This document shows, piece after piece, positions 17,269 through 26,508 of a stretch of 35,816 bases of DNA (position 1 is its first letter; every line of letters begins with the position of its first letter). Location: contig JAOTSC010000011.1 in NCBI GenBank assembly GCA_030247525.1, positions 1 through 35,816 on the forward strand, written 5' to 3'. Source of the DNA: a bacterium. GTDB taxonomy: Bacteria > Electryoneota > JAOADG01. Under the pieces are notes generated by a model, which ran no database searches, was not told where the DNA came from, and saw nothing but the letters and a program-made list of their open reading frames with translations. The translations under genes and the position numbers were made by a program.

Positions 17269-18731
17269 CGTTCGTAAGTAAGTCGCGTATCGTAATTGAA
17301 TTCCTCAATCATGCGATCAAACTCAACGATTTCCTCCTCAAAAAGTTCCTTCCAGTATTCGGGATTCCATTGCGCATTCAGCTCTTCCACCGATTTACCT
17401 TGCTGCTCGACCCACGTATAATATTTCAGGTTATGAACCGCTTTCCGGTCGTAATAGTTCAATTCGCGGAAGGCGTCGATGCGCTGCCGCTGCAATGCGG
17501 CAACATAATCGGCAATCGCATTACGACTTTGATACGCACCATCGGACGCGGTTAACTCTTGCAATCGCGATTGATACATTTCTGCGGAGTCCGTAAACAC
17601 CGTCACAATGGTATCGTTCTCGTCGTACTCGAAATATTTCGCGGTTTTTATAGCAGCGAGCAAATTACAAATACTCGAGATTCCCAATAACGGCAGATTG
17701 TTGATAGTGGTTTCCGGAATTCCAACTTGCAACAACTCTTCGCGACCCGCTGGCTCGTTGAACAACCGTAGCAGCGCCATACAATCAGCATCATCGATGG
17801 CTGCAACAGCGTCGGTATTGCGAACGTTATGAACCCACGGAATGTGCTTGTCGCCGATTCCTTCGATGCGATGCGCGCCAAAACCGTTGCGATATATTGT
17901 CGGGCATTGCAACGCTTCGGTTGCGACAATTTTCGTATCGCGATAGATGGATTTCAGGTAATCGCCAGCAGCAATCGTTCCCGCTGAACCCGTCGCAGAG
18001 ATAAACGCCGCTACGCGATTCTTCGGATACCGGCTCATGAGCGCTTCTTCCAACGCCGGGCCGGTTATGTTGTAATGAAAGATCGGATTTCCGAATTCTT
18101 CAAATTGATTAAAAATGACATTGTGAGAATCAGTGCGCAGCTCGGCGCATTTATCGTAAATTTCTTTCACATTCGATTCGCATCCGGGTGTTGCAATAAC
18201 TTCCGCACCAATCTCCCGCAGCCAATCGAATCGCTCCTTCGACATCTCTTCGGGTAAAATGGCAATCGCCGTACAATCGAGTAACGCACAATCGAACGCA
18301 CCACCCCGACAGTAGTTTCCGGTCGAAGGCCACACCGCTTTTTGATTATCGGGATCGAATTCACCCGAAACCAGTCGCGGCACCAAGCAACCAAACGCGG
18401 CACCGACTTTGTGCGCTCCGGTAGGAAAGTACTTTCCGACCAGTCCGATAATTTTTGCCCGCACTCCGGTTAGCTCGGATGGTAATTCTATCGCATTGAC
18501 TGCGCCGTATCCGCCACTCACGATATCGTTTTTCCAAGAGATGCGAAAGAGATTCAACGGGTGAACGTCCCACAACCCAACTTTCTTCAGCTTCGCCACA
18601 ATGGCAGGAGAAATCGTTTCCGGGTGACGCAATTGCTGGAATGTTGGAATCAAGATATTGTGTTTTCGACAACGCTCGATAGTACGAGCGCGCACTTCCG
18701 GATCGATACGGCGAACAATTTTCGACGACAT
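17265..18731 (-). CDS. Fold-type II PLP-dependent enzyme associated with YgeW (lyase, substrate uncertain)
   Basis: A 488-residue PLP enzyme of the tryptophan-synthase-beta/cysteine-synthase superfamily. The probable Schiff-base lysine is Lys108 in PTGAHKVGAAFG, and a substrate/cofactor loop reads STGNYCRGG. The C-terminal 90 residues are charged and helical, an extension beyond most cysteine-synthase-like enzymes. Its start overlaps the YgeW stop (TAATG). In E. coli the neighbouring slot is filled by diaminopropionate ammonia-lyase (YgeX), but this protein does not resemble YgeX closely. A role in eliminating ammonia from a diamino or ureido amino acid is plausible. The start at 18731 was chosen over a frame extending into ygeW. 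Confidence 0.82.
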   Translation of the reverse strand: MSSKIVRRIDPEVRARTIERCRKHNILIPTFQQLRHPETISPAIVAKLKKVGLWDVHPLNLFRISWKNDIVSGGYGAVNAIELPSELTGVRAKIIGLVGKYFPTGAHKVGAAFGCLVPRLVSGEFDPDNQKAVWPSTGNYCRGGAFDCALLDCTAIAILPEEMSKERFDWLREIGAEVIATPGCESNVKEIYDKCAELRTDSHNVIFNQFEEFGNPIFHYNITGPALEEALMSRYPKNRVAAFISATGSAGTIAAGDYLKSIYRDTKIVATEALQCPTIYRNGFGAHRIEGIGDKHIPWVHNVRNTDAVAAIDDADCMALLRLFNEPAGREELLQVGIPETTINNLPLLGISSICNLLAAIKTAKYFEYDENDTIVTVFTDSAEMYQSRLQELTASDGAYQSRNAIADYVAALQRQRIDAFRELNYYDRKAVHNLKYYTWVEQQGKSVEELNAQWNPEYWKELFEEEIVEFDRMIEEFNYDTRLTYER

Positions 18732-19927
18732 TATAGAATTCCTTTCCGCATCGTGCCTTTTTTCAATAGCGACGATAACACCGCAACCGGTTCCGGTGAG
18801 CGGGTGAGTAAAATCATCGCTGCAATCACGAACGGTTTCCATCCCGCTTCGCGGTAGGTATCCAAGCGATAGCGGTTAAACACACTGGCAGACACTTCAC
18901 CGCGTTCGCAACTGACGCTGGAGATGTCGGCCGGCAGGCAATGCATATAAAGCGCAGCGCCGTTGTTCGTTTTCTTCATCAACGATTCGGTACATTCCCA
19001 GGTGCGGAAACGAGCGTTCTCCGCTAAACACTCTTTTTCCAATTTTTTAAGACCATCTTTGTCACCTTTTTGTAGCAAGGTCGTCCGGCGTTTCATCACT
19101 TCGTAAGGCGCCCACGATTTCGGATAGACAATATCGGCGCCTTCAAACGATGCTTTCATGCTATTGCTAACCGCGAATGTTCCACCGGATTCTGTGGCTT
19201 GTTGATGGGCTAATGCGATTACTTCCGGCAGTAAATCATATCCCGGCGGATGCGCTAAGGTTACCTGCATCCCGAAGCGCGTCATCAATCCGATAATGCC
19301 CTGCGGCACCGAGAGCGGCTTGCCGTAACTCGGAGAATGCGCCCACGACATTGTTATTTTCTTACCAGCGAGATTTTCCAAGGAACCGAAATGTTCGCGA
19401 AGATGCGCCAAATCGGCAAGGGATTGTGTGGGATGATCAATGTCGCATTGAAGGTTGATTACACTCGGGCGCTGCGGCAACACTCCCTCGTCAAACGATT
19501 CTTGAATTGCCGACGCAACTTCTCGCATGTATCGGTTTCCTTCGCCGAGATACATATCATCGCGGATACCGATGGTTTCGGTCATGAAGGAAATCATGGT
19601 TGCGGTTTCGCGCACGGTTTCGCCATGGGCAATTTGCGACTTAACCTCGTCAAGTTCCGAGAGCGACAATCCTAAAGCGCTGGCTGCCGAGGCAAAACTA
19701 AATCGAGTGCGAGTCGATTGGTCACGAAGAATCGAAATCGCGAGCCCGGTATCGAACATCCGGGTCGATTTTCCTTCGCGATGCAGCTCTCGCAGAATTT
19801 CCGCCGTCATCAGTAACGTGCGGATTTCGTCGGTGGTGTGCTCCCACGTCAAAAGAAAGTCGCGATTGTAAAACTTGGTTGGCAGCGATTTCAATACATT
19901 CAGGCGGTTCGGTTGTTTGGCTTGCAT
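18731..19927 (-). CDS. ygeW: YgeW-type knotted carbamoyltransferase
   Basis: A 398-residue member of the aspartate/ornithine carbamoyltransferase superfamily, close in length to E. coli YgeW (396). The carbamoyl-phosphate motif STRTR is at residues 71-75, HPTQSLADL lies in the middle and MHCLPAD is near the end. In purine-fermenting clusters this enzyme is thought to exchange a carbamoyl group with a 2,3-diaminopropionate-derived ureido compound, which would allow ATP recovery through carbamoyl phosphate and a carbamate kinase. No carbamate kinase is encoded in the window. The ATG at 19927 has AGGA upstream at good spacing; longer frames lie over the iron-sulfur subunit gene. Confidence 0.9.
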   Translation of the reverse strand: MQAKQPNRLNVLKSLPTKFYNRDFLLTWEHTTDEIRTLLMTAEILRELHREGKSTRMFDTGLAISILRDQSTRTRFSFASAASALGLSLSELDEVKSQIAHGETVRETATMISFMTETIGIRDDMYLGEGNRYMREVASAIQESFDEGVLPQRPSVINLQCDIDHPTQSLADLAHLREHFGSLENLAGKKITMSWAHSPSYGKPLSVPQGIIGLMTRFGMQVTLAHPPGYDLLPEVIALAHQQATESGGTFAVSNSMKASFEGADIVYPKSWAPYEVMKRRTTLLQKGDKDGLKKLEKECLAENARFRTWECTESLMKKTNNGAALYMHCLPADISSVSCERGEVSASVFNRYRLDTYREAGWKPFVIAAMILLTRSPEPVAVLSSLLKKGTMRKGIL

Positions 19928-19950
19928 GTTGCTTTCCTGTTGGAGATGAT

Positions 19951-20412
19951 TTATTGGTAAGATTCCGAAGCGGCTTCGATGGCATCGACAATCTGTTGAT
20001 AGCCGGTGCAGCGACATAAATTCGGCGAAATCGCCTTGCGAATCGCTTCGCGAGTCGGCGACGGCTCTTTTTGTAAAAAGACATGGGCAGTTAGAATCAT
20101 GCCCGGAATGCAGTATCCACATTGCACTGCGCCATGATCGATGAACGCTTGTTGCAGTGGATGCAGTGCTCCGTTGGGCTCGGACAGCCCCTCGATGGTA
20201 AGGATCGCTTTTCCAGCAACCTCACTAAGCGTTAGTTGGCAGGCTTTTTCGATGTTGCCGTCGATGATTATGGAGCAGCTACCGCAAAACCCGGCGCCAC
20301 AGCCATCTTTCGTGCCGGTCAACAATAGGTCGTTACGGAGCCAATCAAGTAGGTTGCGATTTCTGTACTGTTCATCGACGATGAATCGTTTTCCATTGAC
20401 GTTAATCTGCAT
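19951..20412 (-). CDS. 2Fe-2S subunit of the second xanthine-dehydrogenase-type enzyme
   Basis: A 153-residue small subunit with two [2Fe-2S] clusters. The plant-type ferredoxin set is Cys38, Cys43, Cys46 and Cys58, and the helical-bundle cluster uses QCGYC (98, 101) and CRC (133, 135). It carries electrons from the Mo centre of the 763-residue partner encoded immediately upstream, whose end it overlaps by 11 bp. GGGAGG precedes the ATG. The usual third partner, an FAD subunit, is not encoded beside it, so its electron acceptor is open. Confidence 0.93.
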   Translation of the reverse strand: MQINVNGKRFIVDEQYRNRNLLDWLRNDLLLTGTKDGCGAGFCGSCSIIIDGNIEKACQLTLSEVAGKAILTIEGLSEPNGALHPLQQAFIDHGAVQCGYCIPGMILTAHVFLQKEPSPTREAIRKAISPNLCRCTGYQQIVDAIEAASESYQ

Positions 20413-22693
20413 GGGCAGCCTCCCGATGCAACGCGTTAACAATGCTTTTCGCGGTAATTGGTAACTGGAAGAACCGTTGTCCGGTCGCGTTATAGATGGC
20501 ATTGGCAATCGCAGGCGCCATCAGTTCATTGGTCGGTTCGCCGATTCCTTTCGCACCGGAACGCGAAACTGGGTCGCGATTTTCCAAGATAATCGCTTGG
20601 ATCTCTGGCACGTCGGTGGCGCGTGGTATTCGATAGGTATTGAAATTCAGCGTGGTGATTTTTCCATCGGTTGCTTTTACTTGTTCGGAAAGCGCATACC
20701 CCATCCCCATCGCGACACCACCATAGAATTGTCCCAAAACCCGTTCGCGATGAATTGCGCGACCGACATCGTGGGCGGCGACCACATTCAATACTTTCAC
20801 TTTTCCGGTTGTTGCATTTACACTGACTTCCACCGCTTGACAACCGTACACCCAAGTAAAATACGCGTCGCCCTGTCCGGTCTCCTCTTCCCAACTGACT
20901 CGCGGGGCACGGTAGACGCCGAAGGCAAATGGGAACTCCTGTTGTTGGTACAACTCAGCAATCGCGTCGGCAAAAGAAATCGCATTTCCGTTGGAACGAG
21001 CGGATACGTTGCCATCAAAGAACTGAATATCCTCGGGAATTGTCGATAAACGGCTTGCTACAATCGAAGCAATCTTAGTTTTGAGAATCGTCGCAGCGTC
21101 GACCACAGCGCCGCTTCCCATCAAAGTTCCGCGCGAAGCAACAGTAGTGCCGCTATCGGGAATCGTAGCGGTGGAACTGCGGCGATAGCGTATCCGATGT
21201 TCCGGGATTCCTAACTCAGATGCAAGCAATCGAATGAATGCTGACTCTGAACCTTGACCGTTTTCATGAATTCCCACTTCGAGTAAAACCGAGCCATCGA
21301 ATTGCGCATTAATGATTGCCGCACAAAAATCTTTTCCCTCAGCGCCTAAACTCATACCGCGATAACTCATGGCAAGACCAATGCCATACCATTCAGCTTG
21401 TTCCGGGTTTCCATTACTGCAGTTGGCGAGTTTTCGTTCGTAATCGCTGGCGTCCAATACAACCTGCAACGCCTGTTCCATACTCACAGTATGAGTGTCG
21501 AGCGTTTGTCCGGTAATCGTTTCGGAGCCCTGTCGCACCATATTGATGCGACGCATCGCAATAGGCGACATACCGATTTTTTCGGCGGCCATCTCAATCA
21601 TCTGCTCGACAACGAAATTGATTTGCGGTGAACCGAATCCGCGCATCGCACCTGTATAGACATTGTTGGTATAGACGCCAAACGTATCGCAATGAACGTT
21701 GGGAACGACATAGGGGCCGCAGCATTGCACCGTCGACCGCCATGTGACCCACGGCGTTACCGAACAATAGGCGCCGCCATCGGCAACAATCCGGCATTTC
21801 ACGGCTTGAATCGTTCCGTCGCATTTCACACCCAAGCGATAATTCACCCGGTAAGGGTGGCGTTTGTAACTCTCACGAATCGACATTTCCCGGCTATAGG
21901 TCATTTTCACCGGTTTACCAGTCAATTTTGCGGCTAATGCCGTTCGAGCGCAAACAATCGCCGCTGTATCGTCTTTTCCACCAAAACCGCCTCCCATAGC
22001 TGTTCCAATCACTTCGACATCAGCAAGTTTCAAATCGAGCAAAGTTGCGACAAAGCGGCGCGTACTAAAGGGGTGCTGCATACTGCCATGCACCTCGATA
22101 ACGCCGTCGTCGCGAGGGATACAAACTGCCGATTCCGGTTCCATATAGGCGTGTTCGATGAACTGCGTTTGGAAAGTATGATCAACGATTACATCGGACT
22201 CAGCGAATCCCTGTTCGATATTGCCGCGGCGAATGCGATGCTCGTTGATGATATTGGAGGCATATTCTTCATGGATCAGCGGAGCATCCGGCGATAACGC
22301 AATTTCAGGATCAAGTACTGTCGGCAATGGCTGTGCTGTTACACGAACAAACTTCGCTGCGGCAATCGCCTGCTCGTGCGTTTCGGCGACGACTATTGCA
22401 ACGACGTCGCCATGAAACCGAATCTTGTCGTCGACCAGAATCCGGAGGTCTTTCCGAATCTGTCCAAACCGCACCGTTCCGGGGACATCGGACGCGGTGA
22501 TAATTGTTACGACACCAGCTTGCGTCAAGGCTTCTTGCATATCGATTGCGATGAGCGTTGCGTGAACATATTCGGTGTAAACGGGAACCGCGTGCAACAT
22601 GCCGGGATAATGCAAATCGTCGGCGTACTTTGCCGCGCCGGTTACTTTTGCGACAGCGTCGTTACGCCAGCCATGGTTTATTCGGTCAGGCAT
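20402..22693 (-). CDS. Xanthine-dehydrogenase-family molybdopterin-binding subunit (enzyme 1)
   Basis: A 763-residue catalytic subunit hydroxylating a purine or related heterocycle. The family elements are present: GGGFGGKDDTAA, the RESYKRHPY segment, the active-site arginine region GAMRGFGSPQ and the catalytic Glu in KGIGEPTNEL. It lacks the more canonical GGQEHFYLE wording of enzyme 2, reading FIEHAYMEPESAV instead, so its substrate may differ (for example hypoxanthine, urate-related or nicotinate-like). ATG at 22693 has GGGAGG upstream; a TTG two codons earlier was rejected. The start overlaps the hydantoinase stop. Partner: the 2Fe-2S protein at 19951-20412. Confidence 0.92.
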   Translation of the reverse strand: MPDRINHGWRNDAVAKVTGAAKYADDLHYPGMLHAVPVYTEYVHATLIAIDMQEALTQAGVVTIITASDVPGTVRFGQIRKDLRILVDDKIRFHGDVVAIVVAETHEQAIAAAKFVRVTAQPLPTVLDPEIALSPDAPLIHEEYASNIINEHRIRRGNIEQGFAESDVIVDHTFQTQFIEHAYMEPESAVCIPRDDGVIEVHGSMQHPFSTRRFVATLLDLKLADVEVIGTAMGGGFGGKDDTAAIVCARTALAAKLTGKPVKMTYSREMSIRESYKRHPYRVNYRLGVKCDGTIQAVKCRIVADGGAYCSVTPWVTWRSTVQCCGPYVVPNVHCDTFGVYTNNVYTGAMRGFGSPQINFVVEQMIEMAAEKIGMSPIAMRRINMVRQGSETITGQTLDTHTVSMEQALQVVLDASDYERKLANCSNGNPEQAEWYGIGLAMSYRGMSLGAEGKDFCAAIINAQFDGSVLLEVGIHENGQGSESAFIRLLASELGIPEHRIRYRRSSTATIPDSGTTVASRGTLMGSGAVVDAATILKTKIASIVASRLSTIPEDIQFFDGNVSARSNGNAISFADAIAELYQQQEFPFAFGVYRAPRVSWEEETGQGDAYFTWVYGCQAVEVSVNATTGKVKVLNVVAAHDVGRAIHRERVLGQFYGGVAMGMGYALSEQVKATDGKITTLNFNTYRIPRATDVPEIQAIILENRDPVSRSGAKGIGEPTNELMAPAIANAIYNATGQRFFQLPITAKSIVNALHREAAHAD

Positions 22694-24033
22694 AAACAAT
22701 TCCCTCCCGGTTGCTTGCCTGCAACAAGTTTTCCATCGATTACTATTGGCTCGCCTTGTTTCATTACCAATGCAATCGAGAGATTTGATATTTGATCGGG
22801 ATACGATTCATACACATCCGATAACGAAGATTGGATTGCGCGGGTTTCGTCCGTAAGAGTTATCATCACGATGTCGGCATCCGATCCCTTTTGTAAGATA
22901 CCTTTCCGGGGATAGATGTTCAGAATTCGGGCGGGGCTTTCCGATAATCGATTTGCGAGATCGAGCAAACTGCGCTCGGTATCTGAGTGTAGTTGTGCCA
23001 CCAGATGCGGCAATGCCCCGAGCCCGGCGATTCCGTTGGGAACCTTGTTTACATGATCGCGATACTTGACTTTATCCTTTTTTCGGAAGGGACAGTGATC
23101 GGTCGCAAAGATATCGAAGTAATCCGGTTGTGCCGCAAGTTCCCGGTGTATTCGCATCGTTGCAATATCCCGCAGCGGCGGCGAGCACAACCAACGGTAC
23201 CCATCCAGTCGACGCAATACATCGTCGCAAAGTGTGAAATAATGCGGCGCCGTCTCGCAAGTAACATCGCTCGTTCGTTTCGTCTGTTGTAGAATCGACA
23301 CACTCTCCGGCGATGATACATGCACAACGTGAAGGGGTACAACGGCATCTCGTGCGATTTCGCATACTCTCGATACGGCGACAATCTCCGCCGTTGCCGG
23401 TCGCCGCAAAGTATGACTCAACGCATTCGCATCCCCCAGTTGCACCGGAGCAATCGATTGGAGAACTGTTTCATCTTCGCAATGCACTAAGATTCGGTCA
23501 ACCCGTTTCGATAGTTTTTGGAAGATGGTTTGCAATTCCGGGTAATCGAGATACAAACCGGCTTCGCGATAGGTCGTGTAGAACTTGAAAGTGCGAAAAC
23601 CCTTTTCGATCCATTGGTCGATTTCCTGCCAAGCGGCTTCGTCAAACGTGGTGGGCGTTAAATGCCAACCATAATCGCACCAGCAATTATGTCCGGCTTT
23701 CCGTTTGGCGGTTTCGATTGCAGTGGTCAACGGTTGTTGCGGTTGTTGTGTTATAAAGCTCCAGATCGTTGTTATACCATTCTGAATGGCAACACAACTG
23801 CCGGTTTCATAGCTATCCGCCAAATCGAATTCGCCGATTGTATCGTCGAGATGAACGTGGAGATCGATAAATCCGGGTAATAGATGTTTCCCGCTCGCAT
23901 CGATCTGTAAGGTGTCCGGCTTCGCCTCGATGTTCGGTTCTACCGCGATAATCTTTCCGGCTTCGACAAGAATGTCTGCCCTCCGGGCAACGCCGTGCGA
24001 GTAAACGGTTCCACCTGAAAGCAGCGTTTTCAC
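22678..24033 (-). CDS. Dihydropyrimidinase/hydantoinase-family cyclic amidohydrolase
   Basis: A 451-residue metal-dependent amidohydrolase that opens cyclic amides. Metal ligands are visible in HVHLD (His59, His61), the probable carboxylated lysine in FKFYTTY (Lys150), LVHCEDE, LHVVHVSSPES and ATDHCPF. The E. coli cluster has an equivalent hyuA/hydA. Here it could open a hydantoin-like or xanthine-derived ring, or dihydrouracil if the adjacent DPD-like protein makes it. GTG start overlaps the stop of the threonine-synthase-like gene (GTGA), with GAGAGG upstream. Substrate is not determinable from sequence. Confidence 0.9.
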   Translation of the reverse strand: MKTLLSGGTVYSHGVARRADILVEAGKIIAVEPNIEAKPDTLQIDASGKHLLPGFIDLHVHLDDTIGEFDLADSYETGSCVAIQNGITTIWSFITQQPQQPLTTAIETAKRKAGHNCWCDYGWHLTPTTFDEAAWQEIDQWIEKGFRTFKFYTTYREAGLYLDYPELQTIFQKLSKRVDRILVHCEDETVLQSIAPVQLGDANALSHTLRRPATAEIVAVSRVCEIARDAVVPLHVVHVSSPESVSILQQTKRTSDVTCETAPHYFTLCDDVLRRLDGYRWLCSPPLRDIATMRIHRELAAQPDYFDIFATDHCPFRKKDKVKYRDHVNKVPNGIAGLGALPHLVAQLHSDTERSLLDLANRLSESPARILNIYPRKGILQKGSDADIVMITLTDETRAIQSSLSDVYESYPDQISNLSIALVMKQGEPIVIDGKLVAGKQPGGNCLCLTE

Positions 24034-25280
24034 GAGCGGTTGCCTCTCGACTCGGTATCAGTAACAATGCGTGCTACGGCCTCGTCCAGCGTCTTCACCG
24101 CCGCGGGCACCGTTATGCGAGCCAATGCCGGGGCGGGGTCTTTCAAGCCATGTCCGGTAATCAGCAAAACGATTTGTGTGCTCTTATCGAGATTGGCTTG
24201 CTTCGATAGATAGGGAATCGCGGCAACAGTCGTGGCGGCGGCGGGTTCCGCAAAGACACCGGAATGAGACGCCAGTATCGCCTGCGCCGACAGTATCTCT
24301 TCATCGGAAACAACAATCGTACAACCATTCGTTTTTTGTATGGCATCATAGGCAAGAAACGCATTGCTGGGCGTACTCACCGCAATCGAATCGGCGACGG
24401 TATGAGGATGCTCGACGCTCGTATATTTGCCGGACACGACAAAACGATGAATCGCCGCGGAACCTTCCGCTTGTATGCCAATTAATCGGGGAAGATGGTC
24501 GATGATTCCATGTAGAAGTAAATCAGCAAACGCTTTGTAGATGCCGCGGAGAATGACGCCGTCGCCTACCGGTATTACAATCGCATCCGGTATTCGACAT
24601 TGGTTCTGGAAATAGATTTCCAACCCCGCGGTCTTCTTTCCTTCGATGGTCAACGGATGATAAGCGGTATTGCGATTCAAGCCCGGATAGGAATTCGTGT
24701 ATGCCAACGATATCGCAAAAGCGTCGTCATAGGTACCTTGCACCGGAATTACCTGCGCTCCACAAAGCAACATCTGCAACAATTTTCCCCGCGGCGCTGA
24801 TTCAGGCACAAAAATAATCGCCCGTTTCCCTTCGGCGGCTGCAACTGCTGCAAGCGCGCTGGCGGCATTTCCGGTCGATGCGGCGACAATCGTATCGATT
24901 CCCAATCGGTTCGCCTCACCAACGAGCAACCATGAAGCACGATCTTTTAATGAACCACTGGGATTCAGTCCATCATTCTTTATCCAAAGATTCGCATACT
25001 CGAAATAATTTCCTAACCTCTTCGCTGGATGAAATGGAGTATTCCCAACCGGAAGCTTGGGATAATACTCTGTTTCCAACGGGGTAAAAGCAGCAATCAG
25101 TTCACGAAAATTTCTTGTATCGATCTTGTTTATACTCGCGGGAAACACGACTTCGAGAACGCCGTGGAGCGGTTCGTTCGGTTTGTTTTTATTTGCACAA
25201 ACCGGGCATAAGTAACGTACTTCTGCTCGCTCATACGGGTGGTTACACTCGCTGCATCGATACTGGAACAGCGTTTTCAC
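24030..25280 (-). CDS. Threonine-synthase-like PLP enzyme with N-terminal zinc ribbon
   Basis: A 416-residue fold-type II PLP enzyme. It opens with a zinc-ribbon (Cys9, Cys12, Cys25, Cys28), as in archaeal-type threonine synthases, and the PLP lysine is Lys112 in NPSGSLKDRAS. STGNAASAL binds the cofactor phosphate. The family performs beta/gamma elimination or replacement, and the gene sits between a hydantoinase and a YgeY-type hydrolase with GTGA and GTGA overlaps. This context argues for a catabolic lyase, perhaps acting on 2,3-diaminopropionate or a derivative, rather than threonine biosynthesis. No thrA or thrB neighbour is present. Functional assignment is inference; family assignment is firm. 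Confidence 0.85.
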   Translation of the reverse strand: MKTLFQYRCSECNHPYERAEVRYLCPVCANKNKPNEPLHGVLEVVFPASINKIDTRNFRELIAAFTPLETEYYPKLPVGNTPFHPAKRLGNYFEYANLWIKNDGLNPSGSLKDRASWLLVGEANRLGIDTIVAASTGNAASALAAVAAAEGKRAIIFVPESAPRGKLLQMLLCGAQVIPVQGTYDDAFAISLAYTNSYPGLNRNTAYHPLTIEGKKTAGLEIYFQNQCRIPDAIVIPVGDGVILRGIYKAFADLLLHGIIDHLPRLIGIQAEGSAAIHRFVVSGKYTSVEHPHTVADSIAVSTPSNAFLAYDAIQKTNGCTIVVSDEEILSAQAILASHSGVFAEPAAATTVAAIPYLSKQANLDKSTQIVLLITGHGLKDPAPALARITVPAAVKTLDEAVARIVTDTESRGNRS

Positions 25281-26494
25281 TGAGGGTTACCTGTATAGTG
25301 AAGTTGCGCGATCAATGCCGTGTAAAACGCTACCGCTGCGCTCAAATGCTCGATCGGACACGCTTCATTCGGCGCATGGGCGTACACTTCATTCCCCGGT
25401 CCGAAACCGATACAAGGAATGTGATGCATGCCGGCAATGGCAACACCATTGGTACTAAATGTCCATTTATCGACGATTGGCTCGCGCTGCAAGGTTTCCC
25501 GAAACGCTGTAGTTGCGGCTTGTAAGTACGGCGAATCCGCCGGCAAAACCCAAGTCGGATAATACTTTTCGGTGGGGTAGATTTTCCCGGTGTAGGCGGC
25601 TTCTTCGTACGTCAATACTTCGATCAAGGCGTCGCCGCAACCAGCAAGATTCGCCGCATCGCGCACCTCCGCCACTGCCGATTCTTTCGTTTCACCTACT
25701 GTTAGCCTGCGATCCAATTGAATGCTGGCGGCATCGGGGACCGCGCATTGCGAAGGGGAGTTGAAAAATACTTGTGTGACCGTTACTGAACCTTTTCCTA
25801 AAAAGGGATCGGTGCGCAGCCGTTTATGCAGCTGCTCGATTTCGAGGGCAATGCGGGCAATCTTGTAAATCGCGTTATCGCCCCGTTCTGGAGCTGAACC
25901 GTGCGCGCTCACCCCTTTCACGTGCACCATCATTTCCATCCGGCCGCGGTGACCACGATAGATATTCAAATTGGTTGGTTCGGTAATCACGACTAATTCG
26001 GGGCGAATGTTGTCTTCTTGAATCAAGTGCTGCCAGCAGAGACCGTCACAATCTTCTTCCATCACCGTACCGGTAAACAACAGAGTAAATTCTTGGGTGA
26101 GGTTTAACTCCTTGATCAATTTTGCCGCGTACACCATTGCCGCCATGCCGCCTTTTTGATCAACGGTTCCGCGTCCCCAAATCTTTCCATCTTCGATTTT
26201 TGGCGTGAAGGGATCAAACGACCAATTACTCAGCTCTCCGGCATACACCGTATCGATATGAGCATCGAACGCGATGATTCGTTTACCATTGCCAATCCGT
26301 CCGATAATACTGCCCAGCGCATCGATCCGGATTTCGTCGAATCCGACCCGACGCATTTCGGCGGCAATGACATCGATCACGTTGCGTTCTTTTCCAGAGA
26401 AGGAAGGCGTGCGAATCAAATCGGCAAGAAAGCGGGTGGTTTCCGATTCCAATTCCTTAGCCCGATTGCGAATGATGTTGAAAATATTTTCCAT
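25277..26494 (-). CDS. ygeY: YgeY-type M20 metallohydrolase
   Basis: A 405-residue hydrolase of the M20/ArgE/DapE family, similar in length to E. coli YgeY (403). Metal ligands are seen in FDAHIDTVY, GRGTVDQKGGMA and MEEDCDG, and the dimerisation domain follows. Homologues lie in purine and selenium-linked gene clusters and hydrolyse an N-carbamoyl or amide intermediate; a carbamoyl-beta-alanine-like substrate would also fit. The start is ambiguous among three ATG codons near the end of ssnA. I chose 26494 because GGAAAG lies at good spacing and the N-terminus then matches YgeY. Confidence 0.88.
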   Translation of the reverse strand: MENIFNIIRNRAKELESETTRFLADLIRTPSFSGKERNVIDVIAAEMRRVGFDEIRIDALGSIIGRIGNGKRIIAFDAHIDTVYAGELSNWSFDPFTPKIEDGKIWGRGTVDQKGGMAAMVYAAKLIKELNLTQEFTLLFTGTVMEEDCDGLCWQHLIQEDNIRPELVVITEPTNLNIYRGHRGRMEMMVHVKGVSAHGSAPERGDNAIYKIARIALEIEQLHKRLRTDPFLGKGSVTVTQVFFNSPSQCAVPDAASIQLDRRLTVGETKESAVAEVRDAANLAGCGDALIEVLTYEEAAYTGKIYPTEKYYPTWVLPADSPYLQAATTAFRETLQREPIVDKWTFSTNGVAIAGMHHIPCIGFGPGNEVYAHAPNEACPIEHLSAAVAFYTALIAQLHYTGNPQ

Positions 26495-26508
26495 CGTACT
26501 TTCCATTG

